A stretch of 64,000 nucleotides of DNA from VXYL01 sp965208525 (lineage in GTDB: Bacteria; Pseudomonadota; Gammaproteobacteria; Pseudomonadales; Azotimanducaceae), in assembly GCA_965208525.1 (NCBI GenBank), contig OZ242340.1, positions 2,170,001 to 2,234,000 on the forward strand. Direction: 5' to 3'. Each line of letters begins with the position of its first letter. The stretch's first letter is position 1. Below the pieces are notes generated by a model. It saw only the letters and a program-made list of their open reading frames with translations. It ran no database searches and was not told the origin of the DNA. Shown in pieces: positions 42,628 through 51,557 of the stretch. The position numbers were made by a program, and so were the translations under genes.

Positions 42628-42712
42628 GCTAGCAGCCTGCGCCGTAGAAACGGCGCTGGCCCCTAGCCGGAGGGTGAGCGCAAGCGAACCCGTAGCCAGC
42701 AGTTGCTGCGCG
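42628..42712 (+). repeat. Dispersed modular repeat, copy A
   Basis: CTAG then GCAGCCTGCGCCGTAGAAAC, then GGCGCTGGCCCCTAGCCGG, GGTGAGCG, GCGAACCCGTAGCC and AGCAGTTGCTGCGCG. GCGCCGT-AGAA-ACGGCGC forms the central hairpin. It matches copy B at 55021 in order and nearly all bases, except that the terminal hairpin modules are degenerate or missing. It lies 40 bases after tRNA-Thr and before the HIT gene. Confidence 0.8.
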
Positions 42713-42777
42713 CATTGCGTCGTCACACCGCACAATCGACGCTACATGAGCCATGAAAGGATTGAGCTTGTTTCGAC

Positions 42778-43215
42778 ATGGCGTCAGTCTTCGAACGCAT
42801 CATTGCCGGGGAGCTTCCGGCCCACTTTGTCTGGCGTGACGACCTATCCGTTGCGTTCCTGTCGATTCGCCCGCTTCGTCCGGGACACACGCTCGTCGTT
42901 CCCATGGACCCCGTTGATCACTGGGTTGATCTTGCGGAAGATGCCCTCGATCATCTCATGCGAGTCGCCCGTAGCATCGCCCGGGCGCAGCAGGCTGTGT
43001 ATTGTCCAACTAAGGTGGGTTTATTGATTGCGGGCCTTGAAGTGGACCATGTCCACATCCACGTGAGCCCGATCGACAACCTCCACGATATGGATTTCGC
43101 TCAGGTCGGCCCCAACCCCGGTGACCAGGTTCTCGCAGCCGAAGCGTCCCGGATTCGAGCTGCACTGTCCCAAACAGGAACATCCGGCAAACGCGGGCGA
43201 GCCCCTAATGTCTGA
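42778..43215 (+). CDS. HIT-family nucleotide-binding protein
   Basis: A 145-residue histidine-triad protein. The triad motif is HVHIHV near residue 95, preceded by GLEVDH. The N-terminal FERIIAGELPAHFVWRDD and LRPGHTLVVP are usual for bacterial HIT proteins (FHIT/HINT-like). It would hydrolyse or transfer a nucleotide linked to a small leaving group. The actual substrate is unknown. The gene is between repeat copy A and nadC, and no Shine-Dalgarno sequence is obvious immediately before the ATG. Confidence 0.85.
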   Translation: MASVFERIIAGELPAHFVWRDDLSVAFLSIRPLRPGHTLVVPMDPVDHWVDLAEDALDHLMRVARSIARAQQAVYCPTKVGLLIAGLEVDHVHIHVSPIDNLHDMDFAQVGPNPGDQVLAAEASRIRAALSQTGTSGKRGRAPNV

Positions 43216-43398
43216 AAGGGGGTGTCGAACACCGAAGCGACGGACCGACCAGGGGCGTTGCGGATTGTTCTGCAGCCGTTCGGCGGCGTGGACGGATTGC
43301 TCGCCGCTTATCGCGAACACCTCAGCGCCCCCGGCTAGCGCCTAGGCTCGCAGTCCCGCCGGGCGCACGAGAACCCGGCGGCCTCCTGCAGAAAACCC

Positions 43399-44256
43399 TC
43401 AATCCACGCGTTCCAATCGCATTGACAGATCCGGCGGCGCCACCGCCTTGGTGATGTCGCCGATGGAGATGTAGTCGACGCCAGTGGCGGCGATGGGGGC
43501 GATGGTTGCCAGGGTGATTCCGCCAGAGGCTTCGAGTGGGATGCGGTTGGCGTTCAGCGTGACCGCCTCGCGCATCTGGTCTGGGGTGTAGTTGTCGAGT
43601 AGCACCATGTCCGCGCCGGCGGCGATGGCCTCTTGCAGCTCTTCGTTGTTCTCCACCTCCACTTCGAGCTTGACGTTCGGGTGGAGGGATCTGGCGCGGT
43701 GGACGGCGGCGGCGATGCTGCCGGCGGCGGCAATGTGGTTTTCCTTCAGGAGGAAGGCATCGAAGAGGCCCATGCGGTGGTTGGTGGCGCCTCCCGCGGC
43801 GACGGCGTATTTCTGGGCGTGGCGGAGGCCCGGCAGGGTCTTGCGGGTGTCGAGGATGGTGACCGGCTTGCCGGTGGCGGTACGGTAGCCGGCGACGGCT
43901 GAGGAGTAGCGCCTTGCCGCCGTCGCTGCGGCGGAGAGCACCTGCACGAAGTTGACGACGGTGCGTTCCACAGTGAGCAAGGCCCGCGCCGGCCCTGTGA
44001 GTTCCAGCAGCAGAGAGCCGGTTGTGACGGCTTCGCCTTCCTCGACGAACCAACGGGTGGCTATGCGCTGATCTACCTCCCCGCACGCCTGCACGACCCA
44101 CGGGCGGCCACAGAGCACCATGTCGGAGCGGGTCACGAGCCTCGCACGTGCTTGTGCTTTCGGCTCGATGAGTTCGGCGTTGATGTCGCCGGCGCCGATG
44201 TCCTCGGCGAGGGCACAGGCGACGTTTCGTTTGACGGTTTCTGGGTCGGCGCGCAT
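43399..44256 (-). CDS. nadC: Nicotinate-nucleotide diphosphorylase (quinolinate phosphoribosyltransferase)
   Basis: A 285-residue NAD-biosynthesis enzyme that makes nicotinate mononucleotide from quinolinate and PRPP. Segments are ARALLTVERTVVNFVQVLSAAAT, TILDTRKTLPGLR, KYAVAAGGATNHRMGLFDAFLLKENHI and a C-terminal LEASGGIT and DYISIGDITK with phosphate-loop residues. The Lys and Arg residues of the active site are present. It is divergent from ampD. In E. coli and Pseudomonas nadC also neighbours the pilin gene and ampD. A start ATG at 44256 was chosen because of the conserved N-terminal length. Confidence 0.95.
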   Translation of the reverse strand: MRADPETVKRNVACALAEDIGAGDINAELIEPKAQARARLVTRSDMVLCGRPWVVQACGEVDQRIATRWFVEEGEAVTTGSLLLELTGPARALLTVERTVVNFVQVLSAAATAARRYSSAVAGYRTATGKPVTILDTRKTLPGLRHAQKYAVAAGGATNHRMGLFDAFLLKENHIAAAGSIAAAVHRARSLHPNVKLEVEVENNEELQEAIAAGADMVLLDNYTPDQMREAVTLNANRIPLEASGGITLATIAPIAATGVDYISIGDITKAVAPPDLSMRLERVD

Positions 44257-44299
44257 ATTCGCGGGCTTCAATCCGTGTCGATGGTGGGTTGGGGAGTAT

Positions 44300-44893
44300 A
44301 TGGAGCGGGAACCCGACATTGATGCCGGCCACTGGCTCCGCGGTGCATTACCGCGGCCGAGCCCCAACTGCAACGACCGCCCTCGGCAGGACGATATTGG
44401 CCTCGTGGTGATCCACGGCATCACGGTGCCGCCGGGTCAGTTCGGCACGGGTCTTGTCGAGGCGCTGTTCCTCAACACGCTGGACTTGACATCGCATCCG
44501 GCGCTCGCGGACTTGGAAGGGGTGCGGGTGTCGGCGCATCTTTTCATCGATCGCGACGGTGCGGTGACGCAGTTCGTGCCCTTTCATCGCCGTGCTTGGC
44601 ACGCTGGCGTCTCTTCCTTCGGTGGTCGTGAAAACTGCAACGACTTTGCCATAGGCATTGAGCTCGAAGGCACGGATGACGCGCCCTACGACGACGCTCA
44701 ATACGAGCGACTGACCGGGGTTCTGCAGGCGCTGTTCCTGCGCTATCCGCAGCTCTCGCCTTCGAGGGTGGTGGGGCATGCTGAGATAGCGGCGGGGAGA
44801 AAAACGGATCCGGGGCCGGCGTTCGACTGGCAACGGCTGCTGGCGACTTTGGCCAGTAGCGTGCCGTCTGGCTTGGGCGCGAAGCCGAGATGA
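44300..44893 (+). CDS. ampD: 1,6-anhydro-N-acetylmuramyl-L-alanine amidase AmpD
   Basis: A 197-residue cytoplasmic zinc amidase of murein recycling that cleaves the peptide from anhydro-muropeptides. Zinc ligands are H39 (VVIHGI), H160 (VVGHAEI) and D170 (KTDPGPAFDW), with E121 (IGIELEGTD) catalytic, matching the E. coli H34/H154/D164/E116 set in spacing. GGGGAG lies upstream of the ATG. Its stop overlaps the start of a ROK sugar kinase gene. ampE, which follows ampD in E. coli, is absent. Confidence 0.95.
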   Translation: MEREPDIDAGHWLRGALPRPSPNCNDRPRQDDIGLVVIHGITVPPGQFGTGLVEALFLNTLDLTSHPALADLEGVRVSAHLFIDRDGAVTQFVPFHRRAWHAGVSSFGGRENCNDFAIGIELEGTDDAPYDDAQYERLTGVLQALFLRYPQLSPSRVVGHAEIAAGRKTDPGPAFDWQRLLATLASSVPSGLGAKPR

Positions 44894-45780
44894 AGGCAGG
44901 CCGCATTGGCATCGACCTTGGTGGCACCAAGATCGAGGCGGTGCTGCTTGATGCCACCGGCGCGGTGCGGTTTCGCGAGCGCGTGGCGACACCGAAGGGC
45001 GACTATGCCGGCACGGTCGCAGCGGTTTCTGCGTTGGTGGGGCGGATCGATGCGGAATGCGGCGGATCCTCGCCGGTCGGTATCGGCACGCCCGGCGCCT
45101 GGGTGCCGGAGCGACGGCAGATGAAGAACTGCAACTCCACTTGGCTGAACGGCCGCCCCTTGCTCGATGATCTCAATGCCGCTCTCGATGGTCGCGTGCG
45201 CATTGCCAACGACGCGAACTGCTTTGCGCTGGCGGAGGCAGAAGGGCTGGATGCGGATGTGGTCTTTGGGGTGATTCTGGGCACCGGTGTTGGTGGGGGC
45301 ATCGTCGTGGGGGGCCAGCTGTTGGGTGGTGCGAATGCCATCGCAGGGGAGTGGGGGCACACGCCGCTGCCGTACTTCGGTGTGGACGCTGCGGCGGATA
45401 ATCGGGAGGCGTCGCTCGAGGACCGTCCTTGCTATTGCGGTCGGACGAACTGCGTGGAGACCTTTCTGTCGGGGCCGGGGCTTGCCCGTACGCACGAGGC
45501 ATTCACTGGGGAGGAGCCCGCCGGGCCGGTGCCGACGGATTCACCGGCGCTCAACCTATACACGACGATGCTGGCGCGCTCGCTCGCGCAGATTGTCAAT
45601 GTGCTGGACCCGGACGTGATTGTCTTGGGTGGGGGTGTTTCCAACCTGGATGTGCTGTATCGGGACGTGCCGCGGAAGCTGCCGAGATATGCGTTTACGC
45701 ACGAAGGGCGGACACGGATCGTGCGGGCCCGGCTCGGGGACTCGGCCGGGGTGTTTGGGGCGGCGCGGTTGGGTGGCTGA
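44890..45780 (+). CDS. ROK-family sugar kinase (NagK/Mak-like)
   Basis: A 296-residue ROK kinase. The ATP motif GIDLGGTKIEAVLLD is near the N-terminus. NDANCFALAEAEG and GVILGTGVGGGIV follow, then EWGHTPLP. The zinc-type motif CYCGRTNCVETFLSGPGL carries the Cys residues. It phosphorylates a hexose. N-acetylglucosamine is plausible because the gene is coupled by a four-base overlap to ampD, and recycling yields GlcNAc. Fructose (Mak) is the main alternative. It lies upstream of aceE with about 82 bases between. Confidence 0.85.
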   Translation: MKAGRIGIDLGGTKIEAVLLDATGAVRFRERVATPKGDYAGTVAAVSALVGRIDAECGGSSPVGIGTPGAWVPERRQMKNCNSTWLNGRPLLDDLNAALDGRVRIANDANCFALAEAEGLDADVVFGVILGTGVGGGIVVGGQLLGGANAIAGEWGHTPLPYFGVDAAADNREASLEDRPCYCGRTNCVETFLSGPGLARTHEAFTGEEPAGPVPTDSPALNLYTTMLARSLAQIVNVLDPDVIVLGGGVSNLDVLYRDVPRKLPRYAFTHEGRTRIVRARLGDSAGVFGAARLGG

Positions 45781-45862
45781 GGGGGTGTGCAGGGCGTCAC
45801 GATGCCCCTCATGGCTCGCCGTATAATCGGTCTTGCGGCTCTACGGAGCGTCTGGATTGAGC

Positions 45863-48595
45863 ATGTCCGACCGCCAGTCCGACATACACGACCTCGCGGA
45901 CGACCATCCCGAGGAAACCCGCGAGTGGCTCGACTCGCTGGAGTATGTGTTGGAGAACGCCGGCGTCGAGCGCGCCAACTTCCTGCTACGCCACCTTTCC
46001 TCGCGCATGACCGAGACCGGTGCCCGGCTCCCCTACACCATCACGACGCCGTACCGAAACACCATCCCGGCCAATCAGGAAGCGCCCATGCCGGGAGATC
46101 TTTTCATGGAGCGGCGCATTCGCTCCCTGATTCGCTGGAATGCCCTCGCCACTGTTGTGCGGGCGAATCGCCGCGACGGTGCGCTCGGTGGACACATCTC
46201 CACCTTCGCGTCGTCCGCCACCCTCTACGACGTCGGCTTCAACTACTTCTTCCGCGGCCCCACGGACGACCAAGCGGGCGACCTCATCTACTTCCAAGGC
46301 CACAGCGCGCCCGGCATCTATGCCCGCTCCTATCTCGAAGGTCGGCTCGAAGAAGAGCACCTAGACAACTTCCGTCAGGAGGTGGACGGCCACGGGCTGT
46401 CCTCCTACCCGCACCCGTGGCTGATGCCGGACTACTGGCAGTTCCCAACGGTGTCCATGGGTCTTGGGCCAATTCAGGCCATCTACCAAGCCCACATCAT
46501 GAAATACCTCGACAGCCGCGGCCTCATCCCCATGGGAGATCGCAAAGTGTGGGCGTTCCTCGGCGACGGCGAATGCGACGAGCCGGAAAGCCTGGGCGCC
46601 CTCAGCCTCGCGGGCCGCGAGAAGCTCGACAACCTCATCTTCGTCGTCAACTGCAACCTGCAGCGCCTCGATGGCCCCGTGCGCGGCAACGGCAAGATCA
46701 TCCAGGAACTCGAAGGCGCGTTCCGGGGCGCCGGCTGGAACGTCATCAAAGTAGTGTGGGGGCGGCTTTGGGATCCGCTGTTCACCAACGACACCGACGG
46801 CCTCATGCAGCGCCGCATGGACGAGACGGTGGATGGCGAGTACCAGAACTACAAGGCGAAGGGCGGGGGCTACACGCGGGAGCACTTCTTCGGCAAGCAC
46901 GAACGCCTTGCGGAGTTGGTGGAGAACCTCTCCGACGACGACATCATGCGCCTGAACCGGGGTGGGCACGACCCGTTCAAGGTGTATGCGGCATACCACG
47001 CTGCGGTCAACCACACCGGCGAACCCACCGTGATCCTCGCCAAAACGGTGAAGGGCTACGGCATGGGGGACGCCGGCGAGGCGGAGAACGACACCCATCA
47101 GGTGAAGAAGCTGGACCTCGAAGGGCTCAAGCACTTCCGCGACCGCTTCGACCTACCCATCACCGATACCGAGCTCGAAAGCGTTCCCTACTACCGGCCC
47201 CCCGAGGGCTCTCCCGAGCTCGCCTACCTGCACCGCCAGCGCGCCAAGCTCGGCGGCTGCATCCCGCGGCGCATTGCCGTGGAGAGTGGCTTCGCTGTGC
47301 CGGACCTTGCGATCTTCGACGCACAGTTGCGCGGCACCGGCGAGCGCGAGATCTCGACGACCATGGCCTTCGTGCGCGTGCTGGCGACGCTGGTGCGGCA
47401 GGAGGAACTCGGCAAGCGGATCGTCCCCATCATTCCCGACGAGGCGCGCACCTTCGGCATGGAGGGCATGTTCCGCCAGCTCGGCATCTACTCGAGCGAG
47501 GGACAGCTCTACGAGCCCGAGGACTCCGGCGAGATCGCCTCGTATCGGGAATCCAGAGACGGGCAGGTGCTCGAAGAAGGGATCAACGAGGCTGGCGCCT
47601 TCGCTGCCTGGCTTTCGGCGGCGACGTCCTACAGCACACACGCCTACACCCTGGCGCCGTTTTACATCTTCTATTCGATGTTCGGTTTCCAGCGCGTGGG
47701 GGATCTCGCCTGGGCGGCGGGAGACATGCAGGCGCGGGGCTTCCTGCTCGGCGCCACGGCCGGTCGCACCACGTTGAATGGCGAAGGCTTGCAGCATCAG
47801 GACGGACACAGCCACGTGCTGGCCTCCACCATCCCGAACTGCGTCGCCTACGACCCCTGCTACGCCTTCGAGCTGGCAGTGATCGTCCAGGATGGCCTGA
47901 GGCGCATGTTCGAGGCTGGGGACCGGGTGTTTTACTACATCACGCTGATGAACGAGAACTATGCCCATCCGGCCATGCCGCAGGGTGTTCGGGACGACAT
48001 CCTCCGGGGCCTGTACTTGCTGGAAACCGTCGGCGGCGAGGGGGCCGAAAGCGCGGACGAGGAGCGACCCACCCTGTGGGGGCGCGGCGGCGATGCCGGG
48101 CGCAAACGGGTGCGTCTGCTCGGCAGCGGCACGATCCTCGGCGAGGTGCGCAAGGCGGCGCGACGGCTGCTCGAGGAACACGGCGTCGCCAGCGAGGTGT
48201 GGAGCGTCACCAGCTTCACCGAACTCGCCCGTGACGGCTCCGACGTGGCGCGATGGAACCTGCTGCATCCGGCGGAGGAACCGCGCAAGTCGCACGTGGC
48301 GAAGATGCTCGACGGTGAAGCGCCGGTGATCGCGGCGACCGACTACATCAAGGTGCATGCGGAATCGATACGCGGCTATTTCGACGCACCCTATCGCGTG
48401 CTGGGCGCGGACGGCTTCGGCCGCAGCGACACCAGGGCTCGGCTGCGCGACTTTTTCGAGGTGGACGAGCGCTTCGTCACGCTGGCGGCGCTCCGGGAAT
48501 TGCAGGCGCGGCAGGTGATGTCGGCAGCGGAAGTGGCCGCGGCCATGCAGGCGATGGAAATCGCCGAAGACAAGCCCAACCCGAGGCTTTGCTGA
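45863..48595 (+). CDS. aceE: Pyruvate dehydrogenase E1 component (homodimeric)
   Basis: A 910-residue thiamine-diphosphate enzyme of the homodimeric proteobacterial type, which decarboxylates pyruvate and acetylates lipoyl-E2. The ThDP/Mg motif includes GDGECDEPE starting near residue 234, and the E1-type region DLIYFQGHSAPGIYARSYLEGRL precedes it. The C-terminal part has TTMAFVRVL, AGDMQARGFLLG and GYFDAPYRVLGADGFGRSDTR. ATG at 45863 was selected where the conserved N-terminus begins. It is followed one base later by aceF. PdhR is not found upstream, although the spacing before aceE (82 bases) could hold a promoter. Confidence 0.97.
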   Translation: MSDRQSDIHDLADDHPEETREWLDSLEYVLENAGVERANFLLRHLSSRMTETGARLPYTITTPYRNTIPANQEAPMPGDLFMERRIRSLIRWNALATVVRANRRDGALGGHISTFASSATLYDVGFNYFFRGPTDDQAGDLIYFQGHSAPGIYARSYLEGRLEEEHLDNFRQEVDGHGLSSYPHPWLMPDYWQFPTVSMGLGPIQAIYQAHIMKYLDSRGLIPMGDRKVWAFLGDGECDEPESLGALSLAGREKLDNLIFVVNCNLQRLDGPVRGNGKIIQELEGAFRGAGWNVIKVVWGRLWDPLFTNDTDGLMQRRMDETVDGEYQNYKAKGGGYTREHFFGKHERLAELVENLSDDDIMRLNRGGHDPFKVYAAYHAAVNHTGEPTVILAKTVKGYGMGDAGEAENDTHQVKKLDLEGLKHFRDRFDLPITDTELESVPYYRPPEGSPELAYLHRQRAKLGGCIPRRIAVESGFAVPDLAIFDAQLRGTGEREISTTMAFVRVLATLVRQEELGKRIVPIIPDEARTFGMEGMFRQLGIYSSEGQLYEPEDSGEIASYRESRDGQVLEEGINEAGAFAAWLSAATSYSTHAYTLAPFYIFYSMFGFQRVGDLAWAAGDMQARGFLLGATAGRTTLNGEGLQHQDGHSHVLASTIPNCVAYDPCYAFELAVIVQDGLRRMFEAGDRVFYYITLMNENYAHPAMPQGVRDDILRGLYLLETVGGEGAESADEERPTLWGRGGDAGRKRVRLLGSGTILGEVRKAARRLLEEHGVASEVWSVTSFTELARDGSDVARWNLLHPAEEPRKSHVAKMLDGEAPVIAATDYIKVHAESIRGYFDAPYRVLGADGFGRSDTRARLRDFFEVDERFVTLAALRELQARQVMSAAEVAAAMQAMEIAEDKPNPRLC

Positions 48596-48596
48596 T

Positions 48597-49967
48597 ATGG
48601 ACGTTCGCATTCCCGACATTGGCGACGCCCAGGACGTGGAGGTGATTGAGCTGTGCGTCGCGGCCGGAGACACGGTGGCCGTGAACGACGCGTTGATCGT
48701 CATCGAGTCGGACAAGGCCTCGATGGAGGTGCCGGCGCCGCTGGCGGGTACGGTGCAGGAGGTGCTGGTTTCGCTTGGGGACCTCGTCAACGAGGGCGAT
48801 GCGATTGTGGTGCTCGACGCGGTGGAAGAGGCAGCCGGAGATGCGGCTGGGACGGAAGAGACGGCGCAGGAGGCTACAGGTTCTGCGGACGAGACCGCCT
48901 TCCAAGCGCCCGAACAACCGAGGGGCGGGGAATCCGACGGCCTTGAGAAACTGATCGGCGAGTTGGACCAACTCATCGACAGCGCGGATGCCGGCACGAA
49001 GTCAGACGACGAGGCGCGGCCCGGCGTGACCGGTGCCCCCGCCGTGGAGGTTACGCACGATCCGTCCGCGCCCGGGGCCAAGGTCTATGCCGGCCCCGCA
49101 ACGCGGCGTCTCGCCAGGGAACTCGGCGTCGATCTTGCGGACGTGCCGGGCAGCGGCGGCCACGGCCGCATCGTCAAGGATGACGTCAAGGCGTTCGTGA
49201 AGCAGTCGATGGCGGCCGAGGCCGCACCGGCGCGGGGAACGGCGGCCCCTGCAATCGATTTCTCTCGCTTCGGCGAGGTGGAGGAGGTGCCGCTCAGCCG
49301 CGTGCAAGCCCGAGGCGCGGCCAATCTGGCACGCAGTTGGGCACAAGTCGTTCACGTAACCCAACACGACGAAGCGGACGTGACGGACCTCGAGTCCTTC
49401 CGCACATCCCTCAAGGCAGAAGCGGAGGCACAGGGCGCCAAGCTCACGCCTCTGCCGCTCGTCATGAAAGCCTGCACCCGAGTCCTGGCCGACTTCCCGC
49501 AGTTCAACGCCTCGCTGAACCCGGGGGTGACCGCGCTGATCCACAAGCGCTACATGCACATCGGCTTCGCGGTGGACACCGAAGCTGGGCTCGTGGTGCC
49601 CGTGGTCCGCGACGCCAATGCCAAGGGTGTCTTGCAACTGGCCGGAGAAATCGAACGCCTCTCCGCCGCCGCGAGAGAAGGCCGCCTCAAACCCGATGAA
49701 ATCCAAGGCGGCTGCTTCACGATCTCCAGCCTAGGCGCAATCGGCGGTACCGGTTTCACCCCGGTGGTAAACGCACCAGAAGTGGCCATCTTGGGCGTGG
49801 CCCGCCTGACTACCAAACCCGTGTGGAACGGCGAGGCCTTCGCTCCCCGCAAAATCCTCCCCCTGTCCCTCTCCTACGACCACCGCGCCATCAACGGCGC
49901 CGAAGCCGGCCGCTTCATGGCCGCCCTCACGACACTGCTAGCCGACTTCCGGCGCCTCGCGCTGTAG
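48597..49967 (+). CDS. aceF: Pyruvate dehydrogenase E2 component (dihydrolipoamide acetyltransferase)
   Basis: A 456-residue E2 protein. One lipoyl domain holds the lipoylated lysine in ESDKASMEV (K40). A long Ala/Glu/Asp-rich linker follows. The E3-binding domain occupies about 163-201 (VYAGPATRRLAREL to DDVKAFV). The catalytic domain ends in the DHRAINGAEAGRF motif with H429. E. coli AceF has three lipoyl domains; this one has a single domain, as in several other proteobacteria. The expected lpd (E3) gene is not downstream. It may be elsewhere. Confidence 0.96.
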   Translation: MDVRIPDIGDAQDVEVIELCVAAGDTVAVNDALIVIESDKASMEVPAPLAGTVQEVLVSLGDLVNEGDAIVVLDAVEEAAGDAAGTEETAQEATGSADETAFQAPEQPRGGESDGLEKLIGELDQLIDSADAGTKSDDEARPGVTGAPAVEVTHDPSAPGAKVYAGPATRRLARELGVDLADVPGSGGHGRIVKDDVKAFVKQSMAAEAAPARGTAAPAIDFSRFGEVEEVPLSRVQARGAANLARSWAQVVHVTQHDEADVTDLESFRTSLKAEAEAQGAKLTPLPLVMKACTRVLADFPQFNASLNPGVTALIHKRYMHIGFAVDTEAGLVVPVVRDANAKGVLQLAGEIERLSAAAREGRLKPDEIQGGCFTISSLGAIGGTGFTPVVNAPEVAILGVARLTTKPVWNGEAFAPRKILPLSLSYDHRAINGAEAGRFMAALTTLLADFRRLAL

Positions 49968-50400
49968 AGCGACACACAAACATTTCCTCCTAGCTAGCGT
50001 CGTGTGGGCGTGGGCGATTTCCTACGCTGGCGCGTAGGGGACGTAGGGCAGCCGACGAACGGGGCGTGGCGCACGGGTCGAATCGCGGCTGACCGACACT
50101 GATCCACCTGCACGACCTCGGGAAGGGCTTGCGGCCGCATCCCTCCGGCCGGCGACGCAGCCGCTGGTGTGCGAAATGTCTGCGGGAATGTAGGACGAAA
50201 TGTGTGTGTGTCGGGATACCGCCCCAAACAGGGGCACATGCACCGGACGCGCTCGAAGTTGGGGCGTCGATTGGTGGGCCAAGCGACCCGTTCGCGCTGC
50301 ACCACGCCCCTTCCGGTACTTGGCACGTTGTTTGCTGACCCCTCCCGCCGTTAGCCGGGTGCAAGGCGCGTTCGGCGTTTGGTCCTTGGGGGACACAGCC
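49968..50400. other. Gene-free gap of 433 bases carrying the sigma-54 promoter
   Basis: No convincing gene is seen on either strand between aceF and the porin gene. The last 80 bases contain the sigma-54 promoter at 50320-50336. The part further upstream carries TGCACC half-sites at 50297 and 50236 that could be NtrC-like, but they are not complete palindromes. Confidence 0.6.
50320..50336 (+). promoter_or_regulatory. Sigma-54 (RpoN) promoter for the urea module
   Basis: TTGGCACG-TTGT-TTGCT. GG and GC are at 50322-50323 and 50334-50335, ten bases apart, matching the -24/-12 rule and the known consensus at all core positions. Transcription would start near 50347, about 54 bases before the porin ATG at 50401. 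This pairs the operon with nitrogen control (NtrC type), as is known for ure and urt genes in other bacteria. Confidence 0.8.
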
Positions 50401-51540
50401 ATGAAAAGACCGTTTCTTGCGTGCGTTGCCTTGGTGGTGGCCGCCTTCCTTGCGCCGCAAGGGGCGCTGGCTGGCGGCACCATCGAGGTGGGAGAGGATC
50501 ACAGCGTCACCTTCGGCGCCGGCCTCCGGAGCGCGTTCACCAGCATCGAGGACTCGAACGACTTCTCGGTGCAGAGCGTTCGCCTCTACCTGAACGGACA
50601 GATTCACGAGAAGGTGAAGTTCACGTTCAACACCGAGTGCATCGGCTGCGTCTTCGGCGAGCAGGACCCGATCGGCGCCGGTGGCGAGATCGACGTGCTC
50701 GACGCCATCGCGCAGTTTGAACTCAGTCCGGAGTTCAACATCTGGCTCGGGCGGATGCTGACGCCGGCGGACCGCATTGAGCTCAACGGGCCGTACTACG
50801 GCCTGTCGTGGAATCAATACACGGTGCCGCTGTTGCCGTCCGACCAACTCGGCGGCGCCGGCCTGCTCGGCCGGGACGATGGCGTCACCGTCTGGGGCAC
50901 CCTCGGCAAGGTGCAATATGCCGCTGGGCTGTTCGACGGCGTCAACGGCGGCCCCAACACCGAGGACGACTCGGCGCTCTTCGCCGGCCGCATCGCCATC
51001 AACTTCCTGACGATGGAGGCGAATCCCGCCTACTACACCAGCAGCACCTACTTCGGCGCCGGCGGCGACATCTTCACCGTCGGGCTCTCCTACCAGAGCC
51101 AAGCGAACGGCACGGGCTCCCTTTCCGAGCCCGGCGACTTTTCAGCGCTGATCGTCGATGCCCTGTTCGAAAAGCCGCTCGCGAACGGCGGCGCCATCAC
51201 GCTCGAGGGCGAATACAAGACCTTCGACGCCGCCGTCACCGCCACGGCGGCGGTGGACCCCACCTGCTTTTGCCTCTTCGACGGCGAGTCGTACTTCGTC
51301 ACGGCGGCGTACCTCTTTGCCGGCCACGCCGGCATTGGCAGGTTGCAGCCGTACGTACGCCAGACCTCGAACGAACCCACGGCAGGCGAGTCGAGTTCGC
51401 TCACCGAGTTCGGCGTCAACTACATCATCAATGGCCACAACGCCCGGCTGAACTTCAACGTCACCAGCGGCGACGCCCACCTTTCCGGCACGCCGGTGGA
51501 CGGCGACGGATTCTCCTTCGGCGTGCAAGTGCAGATTTGA
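50401..51540 (+). CDS. Outer-membrane porin (OprP/DUF-type beta-barrel), probable urea/amide pore
   Basis: A 379-residue outer-membrane protein: signal peptide of about 24 residues (MKRPFLACVALVVAAFLAPQ then GALA), then alternating beta-strand pattern with frequent aromatic residues and periplasmic turns (for example QSVRLYLNGQIHEKVKFTFNT, YAAGLFDGVNGG and FGVNYIINGHNARLNF). It ends in FSFGVQVQI, with isoleucine rather than the usual terminal Phe but otherwise the expected hydrophobic end. It opens the urea operon: GGGGGACACAGCC before the ATG, and the urtA Shine-Dalgarno begins 4 bases after its stop. Specific solute is inferred only from position. Confidence 0.82.
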   Translation: MKRPFLACVALVVAAFLAPQGALAGGTIEVGEDHSVTFGAGLRSAFTSIEDSNDFSVQSVRLYLNGQIHEKVKFTFNTECIGCVFGEQDPIGAGGEIDVLDAIAQFELSPEFNIWLGRMLTPADRIELNGPYYGLSWNQYTVPLLPSDQLGGAGLLGRDDGVTVWGTLGKVQYAAGLFDGVNGGPNTEDDSALFAGRIAINFLTMEANPAYYTSSTYFGAGGDIFTVGLSYQSQANGTGSLSEPGDFSALIVDALFEKPLANGGAITLEGEYKTFDAAVTATAAVDPTCFCLFDGESYFVTAAYLFAGHAGIGRLQPYVRQTSNEPTAGESSSLTEFGVNYIINGHNARLNFNVTSGDAHLSGTPVDGDGFSFGVQVQI

Positions 51541-51557
51541 AACAAGGAGCTTTCGCG

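Noticed and set aside
45787..48234. A long open frame (815 codons) overlapping aceE in another frame
   Set aside because: Arg/His/Pro-rich translation, no family motifs, and the aceE frame has full homology. It is a high-GC shadow.
47153..49081. Long antisense frame (642 codons) opposite aceE-aceF
   Set aside because: Low-complexity translation with no motif. The plus-strand genes are complete and recognisable.
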